A DNA stretch of 15,744 bases from an uncultured Collinsella sp. (GCA_900542165.1 UQMM01000038.1:1-15744), one strand, 5' to 3'. Positions 1-5,856 are shown, counted from the first letter of the stretch. Notes: generated from the letters alone by a model not told the origin. A program made the numbers and translations.

Positions 1-2
1 CG

Positions 3-767
3 CTTCGCGGCACCGGGACCCTGACGGCGACGGGCTCGCAGTGCGGGGTCCACGTTTCTCAGGCGCTAGCGGTGGAAGGCTGCACCGTCGACGCCCGGGC
101 AGACGGCGCCGATATTTCTGACGAGGCGGTCGCCGGCGTGATTGCTGGCGACATGGCCGTGCGCGGCGGCGGGCGCGTCATTGCCGCGGGCTCCGGGTCC
201 GGAGCGGGCGTGCGCGCCTGCGGCGTGTATCTGCAAGATGCGGGCCTTGGCGATGGTGCGACTGGCTGTCGGCTTTCCGTCGACGCCTCGTGGCTTGATG
301 CGACCGGCGCCGATGGCGGCGTTGCGTGCTTGGGCGGGTCGCTTGTGTCTGCGCGCTTTGTGGCGCCTGCTGGCAGGGTCTTTGGTTCTGGTAGCGTGGT
401 GGATGCCTCCGGTGCGGTGGCACCGCATGTGGTGGTTGAGCCCGATGTGGCCACGCCACCGGCGGGGGAGACCGACAGGGGCGAGGTACCGGGCGATAGC
501 GCGGGCAAGTCTCCCGGCGATGCTAACCCCGCTGCCGGAGAGCCCACCACAGGGCCCACGACAAATCCCGCGCTGAAACTCGCGGCCGCGCCAACCAAGA
601 CAACAACGACAGTAACCAAGACCACGGTGTCCACGTCCCCCAGGCCCAAGACCGCAACCGCAACCACTGCGGCGCTCCCCAAGACCGCCGACAGCAACTG
701 GATCGCCGCCTCTTTATCGTTATTACTGCTGGGAATGGCACTTTTTGGTGCCGCATATCGCTGCTGA
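3..767 (+). CDS. Sortase-anchored surface protein, 3' part (partial at window edge)
   Basis: The reading frame is open to the left window edge, so the start lies outside. The GTG at 72 is not a convincing start. The first part is Gly/Ala/Ser/Val-rich with repeated short strands (GTGTLTATGS, RGGGRVIAAGSGSG), the look of a secreted beta-rich repeat region. It is followed by a Pro/Thr/Lys-rich stalk with a TTTTVTKTT run and then a cell-wall sorting signal: LPKTA, a hydrophobic stretch (WIAASLSLLLLGMALFGAA) and a very short basic tail (YRC). The protein should be exported and covalently anchored by a sortase. The motif has Ala where LPxTG has Gly, which is unusual. The biological role (adhesin, glycan binding or other) cannot be read from this fragment. 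The anchored-surface call is firm; the function is unknown. Confidence 0.75.
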   Translation, partial: LRGTGTLTATGSQCGVHVSQALAVEGCTVDARADGADISDEAVAGVIAGDMAVRGGGRVIAAGSGSGAGVRACGVYLQDAGLGDGATGCRLSVDASWLDATGADGGVACLGGSLVSARFVAPAGRVFGSGSVVDASGAVAPHVVVEPDVATPPAGETDRGEVPGDSAGKSPGDANPAAGEPTTGPTTNPALKLAAAPTKTTTTVTKTTVSTSPRPKTATATTAALPKTADSNWIAASLSLLLLGMALFGAAYRC

Positions 768-790
768 GGTGCCAATTTTTCAGAAGTGTG

Positions 791-839
791 CGGTGATCGA
801 TTTCTCATCTATTTGCTAATCACCGATTATCGCTAATCG
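791..839. other. Two adjoining inverted repeats after the surface-protein gene
   Basis: CGGTGAT (791-797) is complementary to ATCACCG (819-825) across a 21-nt loop. CGATTA (824-829) pairs with TAATCG (834-839) around a TCGC tetraloop. The two share bases 824-825, so they could be alternative structures. They lie 24 nt after the surface-protein stop but lack a T-run, so a terminator role is only possible. Confidence 0.4.
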
Positions 840-1045
840 ATGACCTTACAACTGGCAGCATGCCGTCGCATCACCAAGAAGATCATCTCTCAGCATTTGC
901 GGTGCACATGTCGGCTATAAGTTCAATTCGCGACATTGATAGCGCCCTATGACAAACAAGAAAGATTTCTTCTCTCCATTCATATTCATCTTCAAGGACG
1001 ACATCGTCTGAATGCCTATTCTGGATGGAAATCCAAGGCAAACAC

Positions 1046-1216
1046 GTGAGCACGGAAACTCAGACTGTAGCAACGATGGAATCTGGAGGCTACTGTTTCC
1101 ACCTGAAAGGACACGAGGGGGCTCATTGCACAGACGACACCGCGGAAGGCGCGCCAACATCATACTTGCCCCATCGCGGAGTTATAAAGCGCGGTTCAGC
1201 CTTTGCGCAAAATTAA
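1046..1216 (+). CDS. Possible small Cys/His protein of unknown function
   Basis: A short open frame of 56 codons runs from GTG 1046, with AAGG nine bases upstream; ATG 1025 in the same frame would give 63 codons but has no ribosome site. The product contains GYCFHLKGHEGAHCTDD. Its spaced Cys and His residues resemble the C-x(n)-GHxGxH pattern seen in small actinobacterial proteins and could bind a metal. It ends 20 nt before the retron RNA candidate and on the same strand, so it might be an accessory gene or only the remnant of an older one. An imperfect inverted repeat (1054-1100) lies inside it, which weakens the coding case. No function is claimed. Confidence 0.3.
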   Translation: MSTETQTVATMESGGYCFHLKGHEGAHCTDDTAEGAPTSYLPHRGVIKRGSAFAQN

Positions 1217-1220
1217 AGAC

Positions 1221-1229
1221 TGGTAAAAT
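1221..1229 (+). promoter_or_regulatory. Extended -10 promoter for the retron RNA and RT
   Basis: TGGTAAAAT reads as TG-n-TAAAAT, an extended -10 element with the hexamer at 1224-1229. A weak -35 (TTGCGC, 1203-1208) sits 15 bases upstream; extended -10 promoters tolerate this. Initiation about seven bases after the hexamer falls at 1236, which is exactly the first base of the 11-bp inverted repeat bounding the retron RNA candidate. Confidence 0.55.
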
Positions 1230-1235
1230 GACCCT

Positions 1236-1343
1236 ATAGCCGGTTCGAATTAGCGTTTGCGCATCGCAATCGGAAGTGCTTTGTTTGCACATTATATTCT
1301 GCTACGTGTCTATCAGGTACGACTCTACGGAGGAACCGGCTAT
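1236..1343 (+). ncRNA. Candidate retron msr-msd RNA
   Basis: ATAGCCGGTTC (1236-1246) and GAACCGGCTAT (1333-1343) form a perfect 11-bp inverted repeat, placed like the a1/a2 repeats that bound retron RNAs. After a1 comes TTAGCG (1250-1255), the sequence context of the branching guanosine in retron Ec86; the G would be 1253. Two hairpins follow: TTGCG-CAT-CGCAA (1257-1269) and GTGC-TTTGTTT-GCAC (1276-1290). The second has a T-rich loop like the hairpins retron RTs recognise. The remainder (1291-1332) would be the msd template and holds one weak stem (1305-1311 with 1315-1321, including two G-U pairs). The RNA ends 19 nt before the RT start. The match of promoter, repeats, branch context and position supports the call; the short msd is the weak point. 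Confidence 0.65.
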
Positions 1344-1362
1344 TAACTTTAAGGATAATCTG

Positions 1363-2988
1363 ATGCTCAACGAACTTCAGTCGAAAGGCGATCTGGCTGG
1401 GTTTCTTGGCCTGTCCTTGGAAAAGCTTGATCTCTTTGTATATCCAACTTCCATGTATGACCTATATAGAAATAGATTGGTCCCAAAAAGAAACGGTGGC
1501 TATCGAGAACTATTAATCCCAAGATCTGATTTAAAAAGGGCTCAAAGACTCATCGCCTCTGAGCTTGAAAAAGGCTATAAGCCATTGCCTTGTGTCCATG
1601 GTTTTGTCAAAGGACGGTCAATAAAAACAAATGCTGAAAATCACATTGGCTCGCAAGTAATTGTTGGCCTGGATATTAAGGACTTCTTTCCTTCTATCTC
1701 GTCAAGACGAGTGTACGGGCTTCTTGTTTCCAAGAAGCTAGGTCTAACCCCTGAAGTTGCATTCTGTATTTCAAGGATTGTTGCGACACCGAAAGGACTC
1801 CCTCAAGGCGCTCCCTCATCTCCTATTATTTCGAACATGATTTGCCTCGGTATGGATAAACAGCTAATGCACCTATCGCGAGAATATCGATACCAATACT
1901 CTCGATATGCCGATGATCTTACGTTCTCATTTAATAGTTCTTACTTCTTTTATCGAAATTTTTATTCAGGTGGAAAGCTCAGGTTGCCCAATAAGCTACG
2001 AAACGCAATCACTAACTTCCATGGAATCGAATCGTTTGAGCTCAACGAGGATAAATCGTTTTACAGTTGCAGTTTTTCAAGACAACTGGTCACGGGCGTT
2101 GTCTGCAATCAAAAGACAAATATAAAACGCGAGCAATATCGGCGACTCCGCTCAACACTCCATCGACTGAGCAATGGCGACATTGAAGGCGCGATGGGCT
2201 GCTATTACGGTAAAACCATTGCCAAGCTTACCGATGCAGAAAGAGGGTCGTTTGAAGCGTCTCTACGCGGAAGTCTTGATTTTTACAAATCTCTTATTAA
2301 GGATCCCTGGACATCGGGTCCACTTATGCGTTTAGGCAGCCTGTACAATAAAACGAAACCAGAAGACACACCTGTTTTCCCAGTTGCACTTCAGCAAGAC
2401 TCGCTTCTATATCTAGAAGGAGAGGATGACAAGCAAAACTCATTTGAGGGTCTCGGGTTTTATTTGGCTGGCTACGGTCTTGTTACGGCCTGGCATGTGA
2501 TATGCGATGCCGTTTCCCGTGATAAAAATAGCAGGGAAATTAAATTATTCAGCTCAGATAAGACGCCGCTTGCAATTTTTAGGTTTGGAAATGAGGTGGT
2601 TCAGGATAACAAACGCGATGCCGCAATATTACAAGATGTTCCTCCTGCGATCTTAAAGAACATTCCCCTTCTTCCATCAAATATGGATTTGCCTACCAAG
2701 GGCGACAGGATTTCTGCTTACCAACACCATTTTTCCGAATCTAGATTCAGCTTTGAGCTACACAGCGGAGATTTGCTCAGGGTTGGGGAACCAAGTGAAG
2801 AGGGCACACTTTGTTATACGAATTGCTCATTTCGCCATGGAATGAGTGGTGGCCCGGTGTTTAATGGTTTGGGTCAGGTCGTCGGCATAGTACATACTGT
2901 AACTGAGCATGGAACACTTGGCTCATTTCTCCCCTTAAAGGATTGTATCCGCTCAACTGATGTGTATGGAGAATGGCAACTCTTCTAA
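1363..2988 (+). CDS. Retron reverse transcriptase fused to trypsin-like serine protease
   Basis: This is a 541-residue protein. ATG 1363 is chosen because AAGGA (1351-1355) lies seven bases upstream; the frame stays open back to GTG 1276, but that stretch lies in the RNA candidate. RT part, about residues 1-310: HGF at 79-81, the retron-specific NAxxH (NAENH, 90-94), LDIKDFF with catalytic Asp104, QGAPSSP (148-154), YADD (182-185) and the retron-specific VTG (243-245). C-terminal part, about 340-541: a chymotrypsin-fold protease with VTAWHV (His378), RDAAIL (Asp419) and GMSGGPVF (Ser495), so the triad looks complete. The RT should make branched msDNA from the upstream RNA; the protease is the likely effector. 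Codon use is much more AT-rich than in the core genes, suggesting transfer. By analogy with other retrons the role is anti-phage defence with self-toxicity, which is inference. Confidence 0.93.
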   Translation: MLNELQSKGDLAGFLGLSLEKLDLFVYPTSMYDLYRNRLVPKRNGGYRELLIPRSDLKRAQRLIASELEKGYKPLPCVHGFVKGRSIKTNAENHIGSQVIVGLDIKDFFPSISSRRVYGLLVSKKLGLTPEVAFCISRIVATPKGLPQGAPSSPIISNMICLGMDKQLMHLSREYRYQYSRYADDLTFSFNSSYFFYRNFYSGGKLRLPNKLRNAITNFHGIESFELNEDKSFYSCSFSRQLVTGVVCNQKTNIKREQYRRLRSTLHRLSNGDIEGAMGCYYGKTIAKLTDAERGSFEASLRGSLDFYKSLIKDPWTSGPLMRLGSLYNKTKPEDTPVFPVALQQDSLLYLEGEDDKQNSFEGLGFYLAGYGLVTAWHVICDAVSRDKNSREIKLFSSDKTPLAIFRFGNEVVQDNKRDAAILQDVPPAILKNIPLLPSNMDLPTKGDRISAYQHHFSESRFSFELHSGDLLRVGEPSEEGTLCYTNCSFRHGMSGGPVFNGLGQVVGIVHTVTEHGTLGSFLPLKDCIRSTDVYGEWQLF

Positions 2989-2992
2989 CTAG

Positions 2993-3271
2993 GTTGCCAA
3001 GCACTCTAGCCCCGAAACTCTCATCGCGGAAGGCTCGAAACAAGGTGTCTGCCGCTTTTACCTAAACGGCAACGACAGGGAAGGCCATAAGAGGATACTG
3101 AGTTATATGCTGGATAACGGGCTAGTCAGGAAGACAAAGAGCGGCGAGCTGTATAACATTTCGTTCGAGTACGACTCTGAGACCTATTCAGGAAAGTACA
3201 AGGGGAACGGCTTCTCAGGAAAGATAAAGCTCGCGGACTTCGTAGACCTTGAGACGGGAGAGTTTATTTAA
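2993..3271 (+). pseudogene. Start-less coding remnant, unrecognised family
   Basis: After a TAG at 2990-2992 an open frame of 92 codons runs to TAA 3269-3271. It reads like a genuine polar protein (for example REGHKRILSYMLDNGLVRKT, then KSGELYNISFEYDSETYSGK) but has no ATG, GTG or TTG codon until ATG 3107, 38 codons in. That internal ATG, with GAGGA eleven bases upstream, could at most yield a 54-residue product. The simplest reading is the 3' end of a gene whose front was lost when the retron cassette arrived or was rearranged. It abuts the RT stop with only four bases between. I do not recognise the family. Confidence 0.45.
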
Positions 3272-3311
3272 GGGTGCGTGCCGAATAGAGAAGTTGAACT
3301 TACTTCCCCTA

Positions 3312-3328
3312 TGTCCCCTTTGGGGACA
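3312..3328. repeat. Perfect 7-bp palindromic hairpin TGTCCCC-TTT-GGGGACA
   Basis: A 7-bp perfect stem with a TTT loop lies upstream of the extended -10 of the next gene, between the coding remnant and that gene. It could be an operator, a REP-like intergenic repeat, or the scar of a small mobile element. There is no T-run beyond it, so it is not a typical terminator. Confidence 0.5.
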
Positions 3329-3349
3329 GCCGCCAGTGCAATACCTCAG

Positions 3350-3358
3350 TGCTATACT
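3350..3358 (+). promoter_or_regulatory. Extended -10 promoter of the dCTP deaminase-like gene
   Basis: TGCTATACT gives TG-n-TATACT, a strong extended -10 with the hexamer at 3353-3358. No good -35 lies at 17 bases. Initiation near 3365 would leave a leader of about 18 nt containing the ribosome site AAGGA (3368-3372). The gene therefore seems to be transcribed independently of the retron. Confidence 0.55.
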
Positions 3359-3382
3359 CGTTGTCCTAAGGAAGTGGTTCAT

Positions 3383-4165
3383 ATGTACTTGAGCGATACT
3401 AAGATTCAAGAGCTTATCGACAACAAGGTGCTGCTCAATGCCGATGCTTCGAACATCGGCCAGGTTACGTATGACTTGCGCACCGACGGATTCTACATTA
3501 ATGAAAGCAAGCAGTTCGAGGTCGAGCTTGGCCCCGGAGACTCGACTTTTGTCTCTTGCGTTGAATGTGTCGCGCTACCCAATAATCTGACTGCTAGCGT
3601 ACTTCTGCGCAATTCGCGCATTCGCCAGGGGCTTTCTTTGGATGCACCGCTGTATTTCCCCGGTCATGGAACTAGGCTGTTCTATCGTGTTACAAACGTA
3701 AGCGGCAGCACCATTACCCTCGATAAGTCTAAGGGCATCGCGCAGGTCGCATTCCAGCACGTCGAAGGCACGGTTGCCCATCCCTACCATGGAGCCTTTT
3801 CCGATGAGCTTAACTTTAATGGGCTCGCCGACTATTCCGACGTCTATGCCGGAGAGCTCAAAAAGGTTGAAGACGAAAAGGAAGAAGTTGCCAATATCGA
3901 ATCTCGTATTTACGGTAATGTGCTGGCACTCTTTGCCATCTTCGCCGCGATCTTTACGCTCGTGAACGTTAATGCCGGAGGGATCTCTTCCGATATTTCG
4001 ACCGTCCGTTTCGTTGCGCTTGACCTGCTGATTATCGGCGGATTTCTGGTCCTTGCGTCTGCAATCGAGGCTTTTCTTGTTAAGGACAAAGAGAAAAAGG
4101 CACAACTTCCGCTCGGGATAGGTGTCGCGTGCATTGTCGTTGCTGTTGTCCTTGCATTGCTCTAA
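3383..4165 (+). CDS. Membrane-anchored dCTP deaminase/dUTPase-like protein
   Basis: This is a 260-residue protein. ATG 3383 is chosen over upstream in-frame codons because AAGGA lies ten bases upstream and because MYLSDTKIQELIDNKVL matches the usual N-terminus of dCTP deaminases (M-x-L-S/C-D-x-x-I). TYDLRT (29-34), RNSRIRQGL (76-84, compare RSSLARLGL) and YFPGHG (91-96) continue the family pattern. By eye the catalytic Glu138 of E. coli Dcd aligns with Arg102, and Ser111 with Asn77, so deaminase activity is doubtful. After a charged, possibly coiled-coil stretch (157-174) come three hydrophobic segments at about 178-196, 209-233 and 242-260, unlike ordinary soluble Dcd. It may be a nucleotide sensor coupled to a membrane effector, which is inference. 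It sits next to the retron but has its own promoter and terminator. Confidence 0.75.
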   Translation: MYLSDTKIQELIDNKVLLNADASNIGQVTYDLRTDGFYINESKQFEVELGPGDSTFVSCVECVALPNNLTASVLLRNSRIRQGLSLDAPLYFPGHGTRLFYRVTNVSGSTITLDKSKGIAQVAFQHVEGTVAHPYHGAFSDELNFNGLADYSDVYAGELKKVEDEKEEVANIESRIYGNVLALFAIFAAIFTLVNVNAGGISSDISTVRFVALDLLIIGGFLVLASAIEAFLVKDKEKKAQLPLGIGVACIVVAVVLALL

Positions 4166-4206
4166 GTACTTAGAGGATTAGGGGAAAGCAATATAGGTTC
4201 TGAGAC

Positions 4207-4244
4207 GGGGTGCCCCGGCGTTGGCCGCGGCACCCCTGTTTGTT
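4207..4244 (+). terminator. Rho-independent terminator after the dCTP deaminase-like gene
   Basis: GGGGTGCC (4207-4214) pairs perfectly with GGCACCCC (4229-4236), with extra inner GGC/GCC pairing in the loop, followed by TGTTTGTT. It lies 41 nt after the stop codon. Confidence 0.8.
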
Positions 4245-4329
4245 GATCGGTCTTCCATTTTTCAAATTACATGGCCGCCATAGCAGCCCCAAGACATCTG
4301 CTATTTAAAAAAGCATGTCGCGAAAGCGT

Positions 4330-4362
4330 AAAACCGGGGTCTGGTCGACAGATCTCGGTTTT
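4330..4362. terminator. 33-nt near-perfect hairpin, possible bidirectional terminator
   Basis: AAAACCGGGGTCTG (4330-4343) folds onto CAGATCTCGGTTTT (4349-4362) with 14 pairs, two of them G-T, around a five-base loop. Flanking A and T runs give it a terminator-like look on both strands. It sits in the 4245-4501 gap, in which I see no convincing gene. Confidence 0.45.
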
Positions 4363-4501
4363 CCCGCACTTCGCTCGGATCCGCGACCTCGTATTCGGAA
4401 GCCGCTCCCGCGACGAGCTCGTCAAAGAGCTAAGGCGCAATTGCGATGTGCGCGCCGGCGACCCGTCGCGCGTATAGAATCTAAGCATCCGCACAACAGC
4501 A

Positions 4502-5311
4502 ATGAAATTGATTGGACACCACATGGAGATCCCCAGCACCCTGTGCAGCAATGTGTACGACTTCGCGTTTTGCCCCGAGCCCTGCTACGACCGCCTGGTC
4601 GACCTCGCCGACCCCGAGGACTGGGGTCCCGGCAACCGCATCCTCAAAAACTACCTGTCGTTTTCGTTTAGCCGCGCGGTGTTCCTGACCGAGCGTGACT
4701 TGGACCAGACCGGGCCGTCCAACCTGCCGCTGGTGTTCGACAATGACCGCTGCCTGTTCAATACCGGCCTGTACACGCGTCGCTACGAGACCATCTACGG
4801 CCTGTTTGAGCCCAACACCAAGCCCGACGCGCGCCAGCGCTGGTTTTTGAAGGGCTTCTTTAAGGAGAGCGACCCCATGCTGGTCTCGTTTGAGTACCTG
4901 CCGTGCCGCGTGCGCTTTGCCGAGGACCCCTCCGAGCTGGTCTTTGACTACCGACTGCCCATCCGCTCCAACATCGACCACATTCTGGGCGACGAGGAGA
5001 ACCTTACGCGCATCCCCGCCAGCCTGATGGGGGAGGACAACTCGTTGCTGCTGCGTCGCGCCTTTGAGGGCGCCGTCGTCGAAGCCGCCCGCCGCGCCGC
5101 CGCCAACTACACGCTCGCCGTGCCGCAGTTCTACGGCGGCCGGATCCAGCTGCTCTTGCCGCTGTGCCTGACCGGCGACAAGCCCGAGCTAGCGCTGACC
5201 ATCCAGCGCGAGGACGGTTTCTACGCCGCGCGCACCTGCCTCACGCTCGACATGGCCTACAACAACGCGCGACTCATCTGCCGCCCTGAGACTTCGTTGA
5301 TCAAGCGATAA
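4502..5311 (+). CDS. DUF3825 domain-containing protein
   Basis: The product has 269 residues. The DUF3825 pattern is visible throughout: RILKNYLSFSFSR (46-58), FNTGLYTRRYETIYGLFEPN (86-105), RWFLKGFF (112-119), then RVRFAEDPSELVFDYRLPIR and NIDHILGDEENLTRIP. DUF3825 has no established biochemical role; in other proteins it accompanies nucleic-acid-binding modules such as cold-shock or OST-HTH domains, but here it stands alone. No signal peptide or membrane segment is seen. Neither ATG 4502 nor the in-frame ATG 4523 (residue 8) has a clear ribosome site, so the start is uncertain. The codon use is GC-rich like the core genes, so it is probably resident rather than part of the AT-rich block. 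It is followed by tRNA-Val. Confidence 0.8.
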   Translation: MKLIGHHMEIPSTLCSNVYDFAFCPEPCYDRLVDLADPEDWGPGNRILKNYLSFSFSRAVFLTERDLDQTGPSNLPLVFDNDRCLFNTGLYTRRYETIYGLFEPNTKPDARQRWFLKGFFKESDPMLVSFEYLPCRVRFAEDPSELVFDYRLPIRSNIDHILGDEENLTRIPASLMGEDNSLLLRRAFEGAVVEAARRAAANYTLAVPQFYGGRIQLLLPLCLTGDKPELALTIQREDGFYAARTCLTLDMAYNNARLICRPETSLIKR

Positions 5312-5355
5312 AGGGCTGTTGAACTGGTGGTTTATCGCGTACCCTGATTGCGGTT

Positions 5356-5413
5356 GCGCGGTTTGCTCCCACGAATTTAAAATCGAGGGTAAAAAGTTCT
5401 TGGTAAACCGCGC
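5356..5413. repeat. Inverted repeat overlapping the tRNA-Val promoter
   Basis: GCGCGGTTT (5356-5364) is repeated inverted as AAACCGCGC (5405-5413); the right arm starts at the last base of the -35. A second, imperfect pair (TACCCTGATT at 5340-5349 and AATCGAGGGTA at 5381-5391) interleaves with it. It could be an operator or a structured leftover; its role is unknown. Confidence 0.45.
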
Positions 5414-5429
5414 GTGGCTATGTTAGTAT
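5400..5429 (+). promoter_or_regulatory. Promoter of tRNA-Val
   Basis: A -35 TTGGTA (5400-5405), an 18-bp spacer and an extended -10, TG-T-TAGTAT (hexamer 5424-5429). The predicted start near 5436 leaves a short 5' leader before the tRNA at 5450. Confidence 0.6.
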
Positions 5430-5449
5430 CTCTTTTGCCGAAAGGCGAC

Positions 5450-5524
5450 GGGCGATTGGCTCAGGGGTAGAGCATATCCTTCACACGGATGGGGTCACAA
5501 GTTCGAATCTTGTATCGCCCACCA
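5450..5524 (+). tRNA. tRNA-Val (anticodon CAC)
   Basis: A complete cloverleaf: acceptor GGCGAT-type stem GGGCGAT/ATCGCCC, D stem GCTC/GAGC, anticodon stem TATCC/GGATG with loop TTCACAC (anticodon CAC, valine GTG codons), T stem ACAAG/CTTGT with loop TTCGAAT, discriminator A at 5521 and an encoded CCA (5522-5524). It has its own promoter and terminator, so it forms a single-gene unit. Confidence 0.97.
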
Positions 5525-5534
5525 TCTAAAGCAC

Positions 5535-5565
5535 AGGTCAGAGGTGTTACGCCTCTGACCTTTTT
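5535..5565 (+). terminator. Terminator of tRNA-Val
   Basis: AGGTCAGAGG (5535-5544) and CCTCTGACCT (5552-5561) form a perfect 10-bp stem with a seven-base loop, followed by a T-run at 5561-5565. Confidence 0.92.
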
Positions 5566-5570
5566 CTATT

Positions 5571-5601
5571 TGACACCATGGGTGACACCAAAAGTGACAC
5601 C
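5571..5601. repeat. Three TGACACC direct repeats with 12-bp period
   Basis: TGACACC occurs at 5571-5577, 5583-5589 and 5595-5601, exactly one per 12 bp, just beyond the tRNA-Val terminator. Short iterated sites next to a tRNA are typical of integrase arm sites at integrated elements, and they could equally be protein-binding iterons. No integrase gene is present in the window. Confidence 0.7.
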
Positions 5602-5664
5602 AAATTTTCGATTTTTATTAGCATGGGGTCCTATTTTTTATTGAACGCAAACCCTTCATAGTTC

Positions 5665-5856
5665 CTACATATTGAATATAATTTTCGTTCGTTGACCAAC
5701 TATAGAGTGACGTCGTCGAACATTTTGAAAATAGTTCACGCGCTCTTTCAACGAATTCTTTGCATGATTCATACGCAATTGTGGAGAAAAAGACCACTGG
5801 CTCACAGCTTGTACCAGCACATTCACGCCTCGTGACAGCCTTTCAACACATCCCAT
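5665..5856 (-). pseudogene. Possible vestige of an IS3-like transposase C-terminus
   Basis: A minus-strand frame of 63 codons ends with NYFQNVRRRHSIVG, which resembles the YxNxxRxHSxLG motif at the C-terminus of IS3-group transposases. The rest shows no clear similarity, there is no DDE core and no convincing start or ribosome site. It lies in the AT-rich stretch 5566-5971, which otherwise contains only the TGACACC repeats and a TTGGTCAGC doublet near 5865. This is a weak call; it may be a chance open frame. Confidence 0.2.

Noticed and set aside
1012..1239. Overlapping frame of 75 codons on the plus strand
   Set aside because: Arg/Ser-rich translation without motifs, overlaps the more protein-like frame at 1046-1216 and runs into the promoter and first bases of the retron RNA candidate.
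1276..1362. Upstream extension of the RT frame starting at GTG 1276
   Set aside because: It lies inside the retron RNA candidate, has no ribosome site, and ATG 1363 has a good AAGGA at seven bases.
4271..4477. Plus-strand frame of 68 codons in the gap before the DUF3825 gene
   Set aside because: No ribosome site, no recognisable motif, and it contains the 33-nt hairpin at 4330-4362; a competing frame (4315-4671) overlaps it. Could be a gene fragment but not supportable.
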